Origin: Diplonema papillatum
Lineage: Eukaryota; Euglenozoa; Diplonemea; Diplonemida; Diplonemidae
Reading direction: 5' to 3'
Assembly: GCA_030068145.1 (NCBI GenBank)
Contig: JAPJBO010000067.1
Span: 248,001 to 312,000 of the forward strand
DNA: 64,000 nucleotides
Shown piece by piece: positions 31,962 to 41,555 of the stretch. The notes beneath the pieces were generated by a model that saw nothing but the letters and a program-made list of their open reading frames with translations, searched no databases and had not been told where the DNA came from. The position numbers and the translations under genes were made by a program. Position 1 is the first letter of the stretch. Every line of letters starts with the position of its first letter.

Positions 31962-32118
31962 GAGCCGGTCCATCCCCTCTTGATAGACCGTGATAGACCG
32001 AAGAATACAGCACCGGGCAATTCGATGCAGCTCCAGGGACTAGGTGGACCGTGATTCACTTTGATAAACAGCGGCAGGCACTTCGATGCAGTTTCAAGAG
32101 ATAGGGACGGACTGGCTC
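31962..32118. mobile_element. MITE family C, copy 2
   Basis: GAGCCGGTCCATCCCCTCTTG on the left and AGGGACGGACTGGCTC on the right. The interior holds two internal near-inverted pieces (ATTCGATGCAGCTCCAGGGA; ACTTCGATGCAGTTTCAAGA), as if two short-form units were fused. Confidence 0.7.
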
Positions 32119-33218
32119 ACTTACGTCCTCAAGGTTGCTCCTGTGGCCGTCGTGCGTGTTTCGTACCCAGCCACGAGTTCGCCAAGTCCGTCGTTTTTGT
32201 TGCAAGTTCGTCCAGAACTGTTTTCACTTCGTGTGCGAAGTCTTTGATCCGATGAAGACAACAAACAGCGCCGGCTGTCCGTTGCGCTGTGCGGGTCCCG
32301 CTGCCCAGGGTGCCGGAACAATCCAGCGCCGGAAAAAAAAAACGCCTTCCGGACAGAGAAATGCTGAAGAAAAGCTTCACGGAGGCCCTGTTTTCCCAAC
32401 AGGAAACGAACCTGGTCTACAAACCCGACGAATGTTATGAGTAAAGGTAGTCTTCGGTTTGGTCGTGAGGCACCCCTCATGGAGTCGTTCCGAGTCTACG
32501 AACGCTCTGGATTCCGCTGCTGCTTTCGCATGTTTTCGGCGAACTTTTCACTCTAAAAAGTACGAACGCACGGAGCAGGCAACCTGCAGCCGTGATTAAC
32601 ATACCTAAAAAAGGGCCCATTTTCTGAGCCCTGAGGAGACCAAGGGACGGCTGGAACGGACACCGCCGCTGAAATGACCTTCCTGAGGCTCTCTTGGAGA
32701 AAGCGTCTTTTTTCCGCTTTGCGGCGTCGAGCTGCATGCGACTTGCAGCTAACTAGCAAAATGCAGATGTGCTCCGAGGAACCCGCTTTGCGTCGTGTCG
32801 GTTGCTGTGCCGCGCTTACGACGCAATGGAAGGACGGAGGTTTCCAGCAGATCCTTTCTACTTCTTCGGGGTTCGGAAGATTCTTCTGGATAATGTGCCA
32901 GAAACGCCGCAATTTCTTGGTCGCCGAGTACCTGCATTTAAAACTCGAAGCGACAGCTGCATGAGCTCACTGAGGACCAAACGGGGAACGCCGACCAAAC
33001 GATGTCGCACCCCGCGATACGAAAGAGGGAAGAAACCAAGAAAAAGAGAACGAAATTCGATTCGTTGTACTCAACAAAAAATAATCTCTTTAAAGATGAG
33101 AAAAAAGGAAGGCAAAGGCAGAAAAGTCCTTTTTTTCTTCTTTTTGTTGAACGGTCTTCATCAGCAGCCGGTGTGCATTCTCGGGTGGCCCCTTCTTCTT
33201 CGCGTGTTTTCCCATTCT
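32119..33218. other. Unassigned intergenic sequence
   Basis: No gene supported. A module M 3' half (GCGAACTTTTCACTCTAAAAA) lies at about 32539-32560. Confidence 0.4.
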
Positions 33219-33395
33219 TTTTTTTTCACATAAGCGCCAGCTTGGAAGGAAATGCTCGAAGATACTGCCAGACAAAGATCCCAAGTGCTGTAACTACCGA
33301 ACCACGTATTGAACGGACGGGAGGTCATGCGGGTCTACCCCTACACAACAAACACAACACGTCAAAGTCCTGAGTAGAGTGAGAAAACAACACAC
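33219..33395 (+). repeat. Dispersed repeat B, copy 3
   Basis: T-run, CACATAAGCGCCAGCTTGGA, then CCGAACCACGTATTGAACGG and GTCAAAGTCCTGAGTAGAG. Confidence 0.7.
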
Positions 33396-33479
33396 GGTGG
33401 TGTAAGCGAGAACAAACACTGCGGTCGACGCCGTCGGTCCGGTGCATCGGAGCGATGACTCGATCTCACGCACACTAGA

Positions 33480-33575
33480 AGACGATACTTTAAAGGAACC
33501 TTTGCGACAATGGTCAATCGGAGACTTTCTAACCCCGGATCTCAAAGTGAACTTATACTCTAAAGAGTGTCCTGT
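33480..33575 (+). promoter_or_regulatory. Module M copy upstream of membrane-protein gene 1
   Basis: GACGATACTTTAAAGGAACC, GGTCAATCGGAGACTTTCTA, ACCCCGGATCTCAAAGTGAA and TTATACTCTAAAGAG, about 265 bases before the ATG of the gene that follows. Regulatory role is inferred. Confidence 0.35.
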
Positions 33576-33839
33576 ACTCGTTAGAGAGATGCACTCTAAC
33601 CCGTCTCTCGCACCTGTTTGGGTTAGCGCCTCGCTTTGCAGGAAATGCTCGAGAAGGAGGCCGCCAGGTTGGGAACTGCTACTACTAGTCCAGTTCTCAC
33701 TTCTCAGGGTGCACACAGATTCAGGTTCCTTTTTCGTAGCCTCTGCATCCCCCCAGGCTTCGAGTTTCAGTAGGATATACGAGGAGGTGGGAGGTCGGTC
33801 GACGCAAACAGAAAAAGGTAAAAAGAGAAGAGGAACAAA

Positions 33840-36720
33840 ATGCGGACGTTGCCCCTCATTTTCTTCGCAGTCGCTGGCCGTGCGTTGGAGCGTATGTTGC
33901 ACCCTTTCTTGTAGCAAACCACCTGGTGTCCGGGCTCCTGGTGAGTTCCCCGAAACTCCCCGATATTTTTCCTGGACCGGGTGGAGCTAGCACTTTCGGA
34001 ACCAGAGAAAGACAGAAGACAAGTAAAGTGCGTTGGTCGCGGTCACACCGCACGGAGGCGCCCTGACTGTCTTTGACTGTTTTTGAACTGATGCCTGTGT
34101 TCCCTTATGAGCCGGTCCGTCCCTATCTCTTGAAACTGCATCGAAGTGCCTGCTGCTGTTTATCACCGTGAATCACGGTCCACCACGGTCTATCAGGTCC
34201 ATCTCTAGTCCCTAGAGCTGCATCGAATTGCCCGGTGCTGTATTCTTCGGTCTCTCACGGTCTATCAAGAGCGGATGGACCGGCTCACCTCAGCAGCTGC
34301 AGACCTTGGCGACTATGGTTGCCCTGTGATTAATGCAGAGCCCAACTACGTAGTCTTTTCCCGCCCCTGCCAAAGAAGCAGGTATCAGCGCAAGTGGGAC
34401 ATTGATCAACGGGTACGCATAAACAAAACGAAGCGGCATTTCGTCGGCGTTATTTGGCGTACGATTGGTATCACGAAGAATAAGAATTATTGCATCTCGA
34501 TGAATCAGTTGATCCTGATCGTCCGTTCGTTAGTTATCAGAGCAAAGCCCCAACTCCGGACATGTTCTCACAGTCAACCTCGGCTCGCCTCATCAGTTCT
34601 TACCTCTCGACGCCGGCGCATCCGTCACCGCGCTTTTTGAGCACACCCGGCCTGTTGGACAAGCAGCGCCGCTCGTCTTTGACTTAGCATCAGACGAGCC
34701 TTCCGCCTTCAGTATGCCTCTCGTTTTTCAGAAGCACGGCCTCCAGCGATGCAAGCACCACGCGCTTTTTACATCAAACCCAGTATTTCCTCCTCCCTTC
34801 GCCTTCCCGCGTGCATCCGGATGTGTCCCCGGAGTGGATAGCGGGTTTGAGCCTTATGGCCGGTTCCTGGTTCGGCTCCGAGTGGGGTTGGATCAGGGGA
34901 AACCCGGATGTGGATTTGCAACAGACGATGAATCTTCTATGAGCCTCTCGTTGTCGGTCTTCTGAATGGAGTGGATAGCGGGTTTGAGCCTTATGGCCGG
35001 TTCCTGGTATCTCCTGGTTCGGCTCCGAGTGGGGTTGGATCAGGAGAAACCCGGATGTGGATTTGCAATAGACGATGAATCTTCCATGAGCCTCTCGTTG
35101 TCGGTCTTCTGAATGGAGTGGATAGCGGGTTTGAGCCTTATGGCCGGTTCCTACTGGTATCTCCTGGAGTGGGGTTGGATCAGGAGAAACCCGGATGTGG
35201 ATTTGCAATAGACGATGAATCTTCCATGAGCCTCTCGATGTCGGTCTTCTGAATGGAGTGGATAACGGCGTGAGGGGTGCTGGTCCGCGGCGCTGCACTT
35301 AATTAAACTCTCACAGGCTTCGACGTGTCTTTGCTTGGCGATGACGGCTCGGAGGCTCGAACGATCACCTGCAACGACGCGAAGAGTTTGTACTGGCCGG
35401 CGTTCGTAAACGCCAGCGCCGCGTTCCGCATAGTGATCTCCAACACCCAGGACAACCCTACCTCGGCCTACTCCTTCACGGTATCCCAGCAAGGCGTCGC
35501 CGGTATACTGCCGTACTGGACGGCGGCAGACGTGCTGCACGGAAATGTTCAGTCCGCCCTCTATATCATGGAGGACGGCCAGCCAGCTACGGTGATGGGG
35601 TTCAAACTGGCTCCAAGTTCTCGCGGCTACTCGTATGCACTTGCATCTTCCTGTCTGGACGTTACATGCCTGTTACATGCCTCTTCGCATTCATCCACGG
35701 CTTTTTCGTTCGTTGTTGTTGAACACGAGATGTGTGAAGAAAGAAACGAGAAACTCGTCACCGCAAATTGTGACGTTTTTCACTTGCGTCCTGAGGAGCT
35801 CGAATTGCGTGACAAAAAAGTTGGAAGCTTGGTGACATGCCGTGTGGCGTACCACGTTGCTCAGGTACCCACCCCCGAATGATCAATGCATCAATCTAGG
35901 CTTGGCGCGATACAATCTCTGGTATCGGGGAATCTCCAGTAGAAATTGAAATTCTCGTGGTCTACTGGTAGTTGAAATACACAAACAGGGCCCACGTGAG
36001 CGCGCCCAAGTTCCCGACGCAGAGGACCACGTCAGCGATAGTTGCCGTCGGTTCTAGCCCGGACAACCTGGCAGCCGTATCGGGGTCCTTCGCCGTGCAG
36101 GGGGAGACGTTTGTAACGGTCACGATGAAGCCATCTGGCCTGACTTGTCCCTGGGTGCAGTCGTCTGACCAAGACGGAATGAGCAAGTGCGCGGACGGGC
36201 AGGAGTGCAGCTACGCGAAGGACCCGACGTGCTGCGATGGCCACGGCGGCATCTCGCGGTGCCCGAAGGACGCCAGCCAGATGTGCGACGCCACCCACAA
36301 CGCAATGGCCTGCGGCGGCGCGTACTGCTGCAGCCGAGACTGCGAAGCGTACTTGAACCTTGCCCAGCGCGCGTGCTTTGCTGCATTCACGATGACGTTC
36401 GACCCCGAGCCGGAGCCTGTCACGCCGGCCCACGGCAGCGACGTGAGCACGGGGGCCGTGTTCCTGATGCTGTTCATCTCGGCGGTCGCGACATACTGCG
36501 GCTGCGGAATGGTGTTCCAGTGGATGCACGGTGCGCGGGAGTGCCCGGAGCTGATGCCGCATTACACATTCTGGACCGAGGTGCCGCTGTTCGTGCGCGA
36601 CGGCTGGAACTGGCTTTGGTCTTCCATCTTCGGCGCCCGGCCCTCGAAGTACTTCGTGTTCGGTGGTGAGTACGCGCCGGTGCCTCGTGACTTCGATGAG
36701 AACAGCGATCAGGAATCTAT
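33840..36720 (+). CDS. Type I membrane protein, ATG27/M6P-receptor-like tail, paralogue 1
   Basis: Three exons assembled by comparison with its paralogue: 33840-33891, 35317-35632 and 35989-36720. Junctions fall at phase 1 then phase 2, exactly as in paralogue 2, and each donor is GTATGY. Exon 1 is a signal peptide (MRTLPLIFFAVAGRALER). Exon 2 is an extracellular beta-rich domain (FDVSLLG to ALYIMEDGQPATVMGFKL). Exon 3 holds another beta-like block (SAIVAVGSSPDNL), a Cys-rich module (DPTCCDGHGGISRCPKDASQ, MCD, ACGGAYCCSRDC), a membrane span (GAVFLMLFISAVATYCGCGM) and HGARECPELMPHYTFWTEVP with LFVRDGW, the juxtamembrane signature I know from ATG27 and mannose-6-phosphate-receptor-type sorting receptors. 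A role in Golgi or endosomal cargo sorting is inferred. The exon 3 donor at 36721 implies a further short exon, not located. Intron 1 carries a MITE and a tandem array. Confidence 0.72.
34109..34286. mobile_element. MITE family C, copy 3, in intron 1
   Basis: GAGCCGGTCCGTCCCTATCTC on the left, GAGCGGATGGACCGGCTC on the right. It is essentially the reverse orientation of copy 2, with ATCACCGTGAATCACGGTCC inside, an added local palindrome. Confidence 0.75.
34826..35275 (+). repeat. 137-147 bp tandem repeat in intron 1 of paralogue 1
   Basis: GAGTGGATAGCGGGTTTGAG begins units at 34832, 34969 and 35116, with a decayed start at 35256. Units differ by small indels around CTGGTATCTCCTGG. Confidence 0.85.
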
Positions 36721-36812
36721 GTATGCTGTGCTTCACTTTCCCGCTGGAAGAACTCGTTGTTCCGCCGAAGGAACCCATCTTTCTTCCGGAGGAATTCAAG
36801 AGGAAGGCGGAT

Positions 36813-36945
36813 GCAGGTACAGGTACATGTCCAGTATTGGTACAGGTACAGATACTGGTACAGCTACAGGAGCTACAGGTACAGGTACAGATACGGGTAC
36901 AGCTACAGGTACAGATACGGGTACAGCTACAGGTTCAGATAAGTT
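36813..36945 (+). repeat. GGTACA/GATACG hexamer array after paralogue 1
   Basis: Tandem hexamers of the form GGTACA, GATACG, GCTACA over about 130 bp. Every ACAGGTACAG junction looks like an acceptor abutting a donor. It follows a protein-like stretch (EELVVPPKEPIFLPEEF, frame of 36663) that I could not join in phase to exon 3. Confidence 0.7.
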
Positions 36946-37609
36946 ACCACCACCTGGGAGGAACTCGAGATACACTGACACCACTGACACACAAGTACTC
37001 ACTTGTACTCAAACACGCGTTGAGGCTTGCAGGGACCCCCAGTTGCTGGAGCCCCGTCATCAGAACACCCAAGCACATACACCTTCTCGGGTAGCTCGCG
37101 GTTCAGTTCTTAAAAGGCCGCGGAAGTCGGAAGCCTAAACTAAAATTTTCCCCCGCGACAGTTTCGCTTACCCCCGAAAGCAAACCGCACAACACAGGCT
37201 CGCTCGCGACCGAGGAGGCGACTACGGCACCGAGTCTGCGACATAGCTATCTTCTGCTTAGATGCCCAACGATTAGCAGGGACGAGAGTGTGAGAGTCGA
37301 TAGCACTCGCGGCCCGTTGCGTCTCCCGTTGGTTCACTCGACCAGCCGGTGTGCGGCGAATATCGAATTCATCGCGTTACGTATCTTTTGCGCGGCACTC
37401 GCCGCTTCCCTGGCTTATCAGTCAGAAAACGATGCGTGTCGGGTCGCGTGTGCATTGTCACGAGTGCACGGCGGGGATGCCCTAGTCACGCTGTGCCCAA
37501 CCCGGGCAGCAGTCCAGTATGAACGTACAATCGTTGTGCCATTGCTGGAGCGAATAGTTGACACGGATCCAGGAGCCACTCCTCGGGTCTCTCAGTCGGT
37601 AGAGGGCAA
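36946..37609. other. Unassigned intergenic sequence
   Basis: No gene or repeat recognised. Confidence 0.4.
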
Positions 37610-37735
37610 GGGCGTCCGTCGGTCAACCGCAGCACAGTGCTGCAACTCTCCGTCTGCCCTGCCTTGTGGCCAACCTTCTTTCCGAGCCCCTGGGAGATCG
37701 GTAGCCACCTGACCCGTAGTCCGTGGCTTACTGAC
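37610..37735 (+). repeat. Dispersed repeat A, diverged fragment
   Basis: GGTCAACCGCAGCACAGTGC, CCGTCTGCCCTGCC and GAGATCGGTAGCCACCTGAC follow the order of repeat A with a central deletion. Confidence 0.6.
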
Positions 37736-37786
37736 CAGAGAGCCCAGAAGAAATCGCTAAAGCAAAAACCCCAGTCTCCCCGGGGG

Positions 37787-38018
37787 TTTTTTTTTTGTGT
37801 AAGCATCTGCTTTGTAGGAAATGCTTGAGGAGACTGCCAGTTGCGATGGATCAAAGGAGGTAATTGTGCTGTAGCCCACACGAAACACAGGTAATCTGGG
37901 TTTAGTGGCGGGCGAAAGCGTTCAACAAAAACGACCCACTTTGTAGTTGTATTGTTTTCTCCCCCTCTGGCCTCCTTCGAAATGAGCACAAGGCAGTCGC
38001 TCGAGTATTTTTGTGACA
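37787..38018 (+). repeat. Dispersed repeat L, copy 3
   Basis: T-run, GTGTAAGCATCTGCTTTGTA through to CTCGAGTATTTTTGTG. Confidence 0.7.
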
Positions 38019-38525
38019 TAACGATACAATTGTTCATTACTTCCACCACTTCCGATGGTCCTCCTTTCCGTTTCCTCCCCTCTTTAGCCGACTGCTCGGC
38101 CTCGGTGGGCCTTCTCCCGCTGAGGGCTTGCCTCTCTCGGATAGAAGCCCTGTATAATTTTGAGGATCGCCCCGTCTCGAGATATTCCTCGAAGAGGTTG
38201 TCCGACCTCAAGAGCGAAAAGCTTGCAGATCGGCATGTGTGGCGGGGGAGCGAACCGTCTCTCTGACCTGACCCACGGAGGGGCTTCAGCTCTTCTGGGC
38301 GCAGGCCGCCGTGGAGGATCAGGTCGGTGGTGATCAAATTAGTTTTTACCAAACACGAACATGTTGGAGGAAATGAGAAGCTCGTCGCCGCAAACCGTGG
38401 CGTTTCACTTGCGTCCTGAATCCAGCTTTACGCAAAAACGATCAGGCACTGCGTTCAACGCTCTCTTCCCATCATCATCATCATTAGTTTTGAATCAGCC
38501 GCGGTTGTGCGAGTGACGAGCTCTT

Positions 38526-38748
38526 ATTTTTGTATAAACACCTGCTTTGTAGGAAATGCTTGAGAGACTGCCAGTTGCGAAAGATCAATCAGAGGTAAAT
38601 GTGCTGTAGCCCACACGAAACACAGGTATATCTGGGTTTAGTGGCGGGCGTAAGCGTTCAATAAAAAAGACCCGCTTTGTAGTTGTATTGTTTTCTCCCC
38701 CTCTAGCCTCCTTCAAAATGAGCACCAAGCAGTCCCTCGGGTATTTCT
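38526..38748 (+). repeat. Dispersed repeat L, copy 4
   Basis: TTTTTGTATAAACACCTGC through ATGAGCACCAAGCAGTCCC to TATTTCTCTTCTTGCAG. Copies 3 and 4 form a direct pair 500 bp apart. Confidence 0.7.
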
Positions 38749-39076
38749 CTTCTTGCAGGAATCCGCGGGTACATGCGCACGCCAATCTGCCGCAGAGTTC
38801 AAACAGCCCAATTCTAGACGAGCCCGAAGTGCCAGAAATCTCCTGCTGCACAAATAGTAGTTGGGTGCACGCGTTCCTGCACTACAGGCCCGGAAACCGA
38901 ACTTCTATATTTCCACATTTTGGTGTCACAACCTTTTTTGCTACCCACCCGTTTTGGCATGAAGAAATGCTCAAACAGAGCCTATTTGCGATGTGGATAA
39001 CATCAGCCAGAGACCAATCTTTTGCCCCAAGCAAAGGATCGAACACGCTCGGGTACACAGAGGGTGGGCATCTTAA

Positions 39077-39335
39077 CCCCTTACCGACTGGGCACCCTCG
39101 ACTTTTTTCCGGGGTTATGGGTCTAAATCCTGGTCACGTCAGTTTGGCACCCTGTCGGCACCTCGAGGGGGGAGCGGGATTTCCGAGGTTCGAGGGCGGG
39201 AATAAAGAGATACGCCGCATATCTTTTCATTCCCGCCCTTGAAGGCTGTTTTCGACACACCTATCCCAACTTTCCGGCATATCTGAGAAATGGGCTATTT
39301 AACGACCCCTGTGGAGGTCGCTGGTCGGTAAGGGG
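39077..39335. mobile_element. piggyBac-like MITE (TTAA-flanked)
   Basis: CCCCTTACCGACTGGGCACC at the left end and GTCGGTAAGGGG at the right end are inverted. TTAA stands directly outside on the left (39073-39076) and TTAC on the right, as expected for a decayed TTAA target duplication. The interior holds a second palindrome (GGGCGGGAATAAAG against CTTTTCATTCCCGCCC). Too short to code for a transposase. Confidence 0.7.
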
Positions 39336-39859
39336 TTACAACACGTTCGTTGCAACCCCTCTTTCTACGACACCCCTCTACCCCCTTTGCCTATAGTGCC
39401 CCTGCACGGCGGAGTCCGGCCTCAAAAACCCGCACGCGGCGTCTGCGCCCTTGCGTGCCTTCTAGCCCTGTTGCCCTTCGTTTTTCTTTTTGCGTTCTTG
39501 AAGAAGCACCTGCTCTTTGAAGGAAATGTTCGAGGTGGTGGCAGCCAGCTGCGAATTACGAAGACAACCTTACTCATCGGGTCGATGACTGCCCACTATC
39601 GCAACAAGCGAATTTCAAAGGAGGACATGTGCTGTGTCCTATTGCAAACTCACCTTGCGTGTGCCGAATGGATTGTCTGCTTCCAGCCTCCCGTCGAAGT
39701 AAAGAACGGGCGGTGCTTCCGAGTACTTTCCTGTGTTTCTTTCTGAGGCTCAGTTTCTCTTTCATCTTCATTTCCATTGGCTCCTTGCTGGCTCCTCAGG
39801 CCTTCCGTCCTCTTGCCCCGTCGACAACGGCTAGCAACCACAAAAAAGCTATTCCAGCA

Positions 39860-39946
39860 ATGAGCAGGTCGGTCGTTTTTTTTTTTTTCCTCCTGGTTCT
39901 CCGCGGAGCGAGCGCTCAAAGTCCACGCGTAGTGTTCGGACCTGTC
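39860..39946 (+). CDS. Orphan signal-peptide exon or fragment
   Basis: ATG followed by MSRSVVFFFFLLVLRGASAQ, a textbook signal peptide with an ASA cleavage site, then SPRVVFGP and a stop. It sits between the two membrane-protein paralogues and could be the first exon of a third, broken member, but no GTATGY donor in the expected phase is present and later exons are missing. A possible later piece is the frame at about 40230-40309 (LTGFLMFGFNNQANSTRGTP) ending at a GTGAGG donor. Confidence 0.3.
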
Positions 39947-40053
39947 TAGGGCTAGAGGAAGTGCGGAAACTCGTGTGTCTCCATCGGAGACGCACGCGTG
40001 CCGCCGCCAGCTTGGTCTCGACATCTTTCGGTTGAAAGGAAACGTATGCGGTT

Positions 40054-40253
40054 GTCAATGGTAATTGGACCGAGTCGGTTGCTAGGACCAGACTCACGTG
40101 TAGGCTGCAATGTGCCACATTTCGGGTGTGCAGTAGCACAACCATCCAACGACGGAAACGTTTGAAACCTCTGACTCAGCGAAGACGAAGTACGGTTCCG
40201 ATCCAACTATTCTTCGAGGTTGACAGAAACCTGGAAAGCCCACGGAAGTCTTA
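40054..40253 (+). repeat. Inverted repeat I, left arm
   Basis: About 200 bp (GGACCGAGTCGGTTGCTAGG ... GAAACCTGGAAAGCCCACGG) whose reverse complement lies at 43328-43527, in the second intron of paralogue 2. The two arms bracket 3.1 kb. Confidence 0.7.
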
Positions 40254-40757
40254 CGGGGTTCTTGATGTTCGGGTTCAACAACCAGGCAAACAGCACGCGC
40301 GGCACACCGGTGAGGGAAGGAAAGGCACAGGCATTTTGGTTAAACGCTGAGGTTCTACCCCCGATCGTCCGTCTGGAGGAAGGCGGAAGTGCGGAGACTT
40401 TGCGCGACCGGCGGCCCTTGTTTGCTCGGCGGTGTCGTGCCCGTCTGCAGCTCCAGAAGATAGGGATATGCAAGCTTGAAACTGGCGCACATGCGACCCC
40501 CCAGACCGAGATCGGAACTCAAGCAAGGGATTTCCCGAGCATTTTTGGACTCCGGAAAAATGGAAAACGAAATTCCGTTCTCGGCTCGAACCCCAAAACT
40601 TCCCTCCGCCTGTCCTCCTGATTACCTTACCATTGGATCGGGCGCATGCGAGTATGCTAAATCGGGTACAGGGAGCGCAAAAACGGTGACGCGCAGGAAT
40701 GTGCAGAGCCCAACAACTTGCGCTGCATTCTTTGCGTGAAAGTCCAAACCCGTGATA

Positions 40758-41479
40758 CTACAGGGGGGGGCTAAATACAATTGTCTTGGTCCAATTGTGT
40801 CCTTTGAATACAATTGTCTTTTTTTTTTGGCCGGTTTCAGAGTCCGTCCAGCTGAATAGAATTGTGTTGGAACACTGTTGGTTTTGGTGCAGTTGCCTTG
40901 GAATACAATTGTGCACACGGTTTCTAATCGTGGACCCTCCACAACAGGTCTGGACTCCGGTAGACTGGAGACCGGTGGTCACGTTTGTCAAGTTGTCAGT
41001 GACTGTTGTGAAACCTTTGTAGGCTATTACGAGTCACTGCGCAAGCGTACTAAGTACTACTTAAAGTAGCGTGATGTCCCGGCAGGGACGTGGTTTGTCG
41101 TAAGTGGTCGGCGGTGGCGAAGGGCGACGCCCACTGCGGCCCAGTGCTGTGGCGTCGCCGACTATTCGAGATCTACTGCTGCGGCCCGGCCGTAGAAGAT
41201 TGCGCAAAATCAGTGGAGAAGTAGAGTGATTTTGGAAGGTGGCGCATTCGTCGGCGGAGCGTTTGTAGGTGGCGCTTTGGTGGGCGCCCTTGGACGAATC
41301 GGCTCGTGCTGCTTGGCCGGACTGTCTCCGTCTTGGCCGCGTGACAAGGCGACTTCTGTAGAAACAATTGTATTCCAAGACAATTCTATTCAACAACTGT
41401 CAAGTTCTGCCGGGGCAGGGATTGGCGTGCGTGCTTTGGAATACAATTGTGCACAATTGTATTTAGCCCTCCCCTGTAG
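40758..41479. mobile_element. 722-bp element with CTACAGGGG inverted ends
   Basis: CTACAGGGGGGGGCTAAATAC on the left is mirrored by GTATTTAGCCCTCCCCTGTAG on the right. Inside, the word ATACAATTGT or its complement occurs repeatedly near both ends (40778, 40809, 40902; 41365, 41446), giving long subterminal inverted zones. No transposase frame. It ends about 75 bases before exon 1 of paralogue 2. Confidence 0.75.
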
Positions 41480-41555
41480 GAGATAGCCCTCTCACAACCT
41501 CAAAATACTTCAAAAACACGAGAGCTTGCAGACGAAAGAAACGAAGTTTCAGAAT

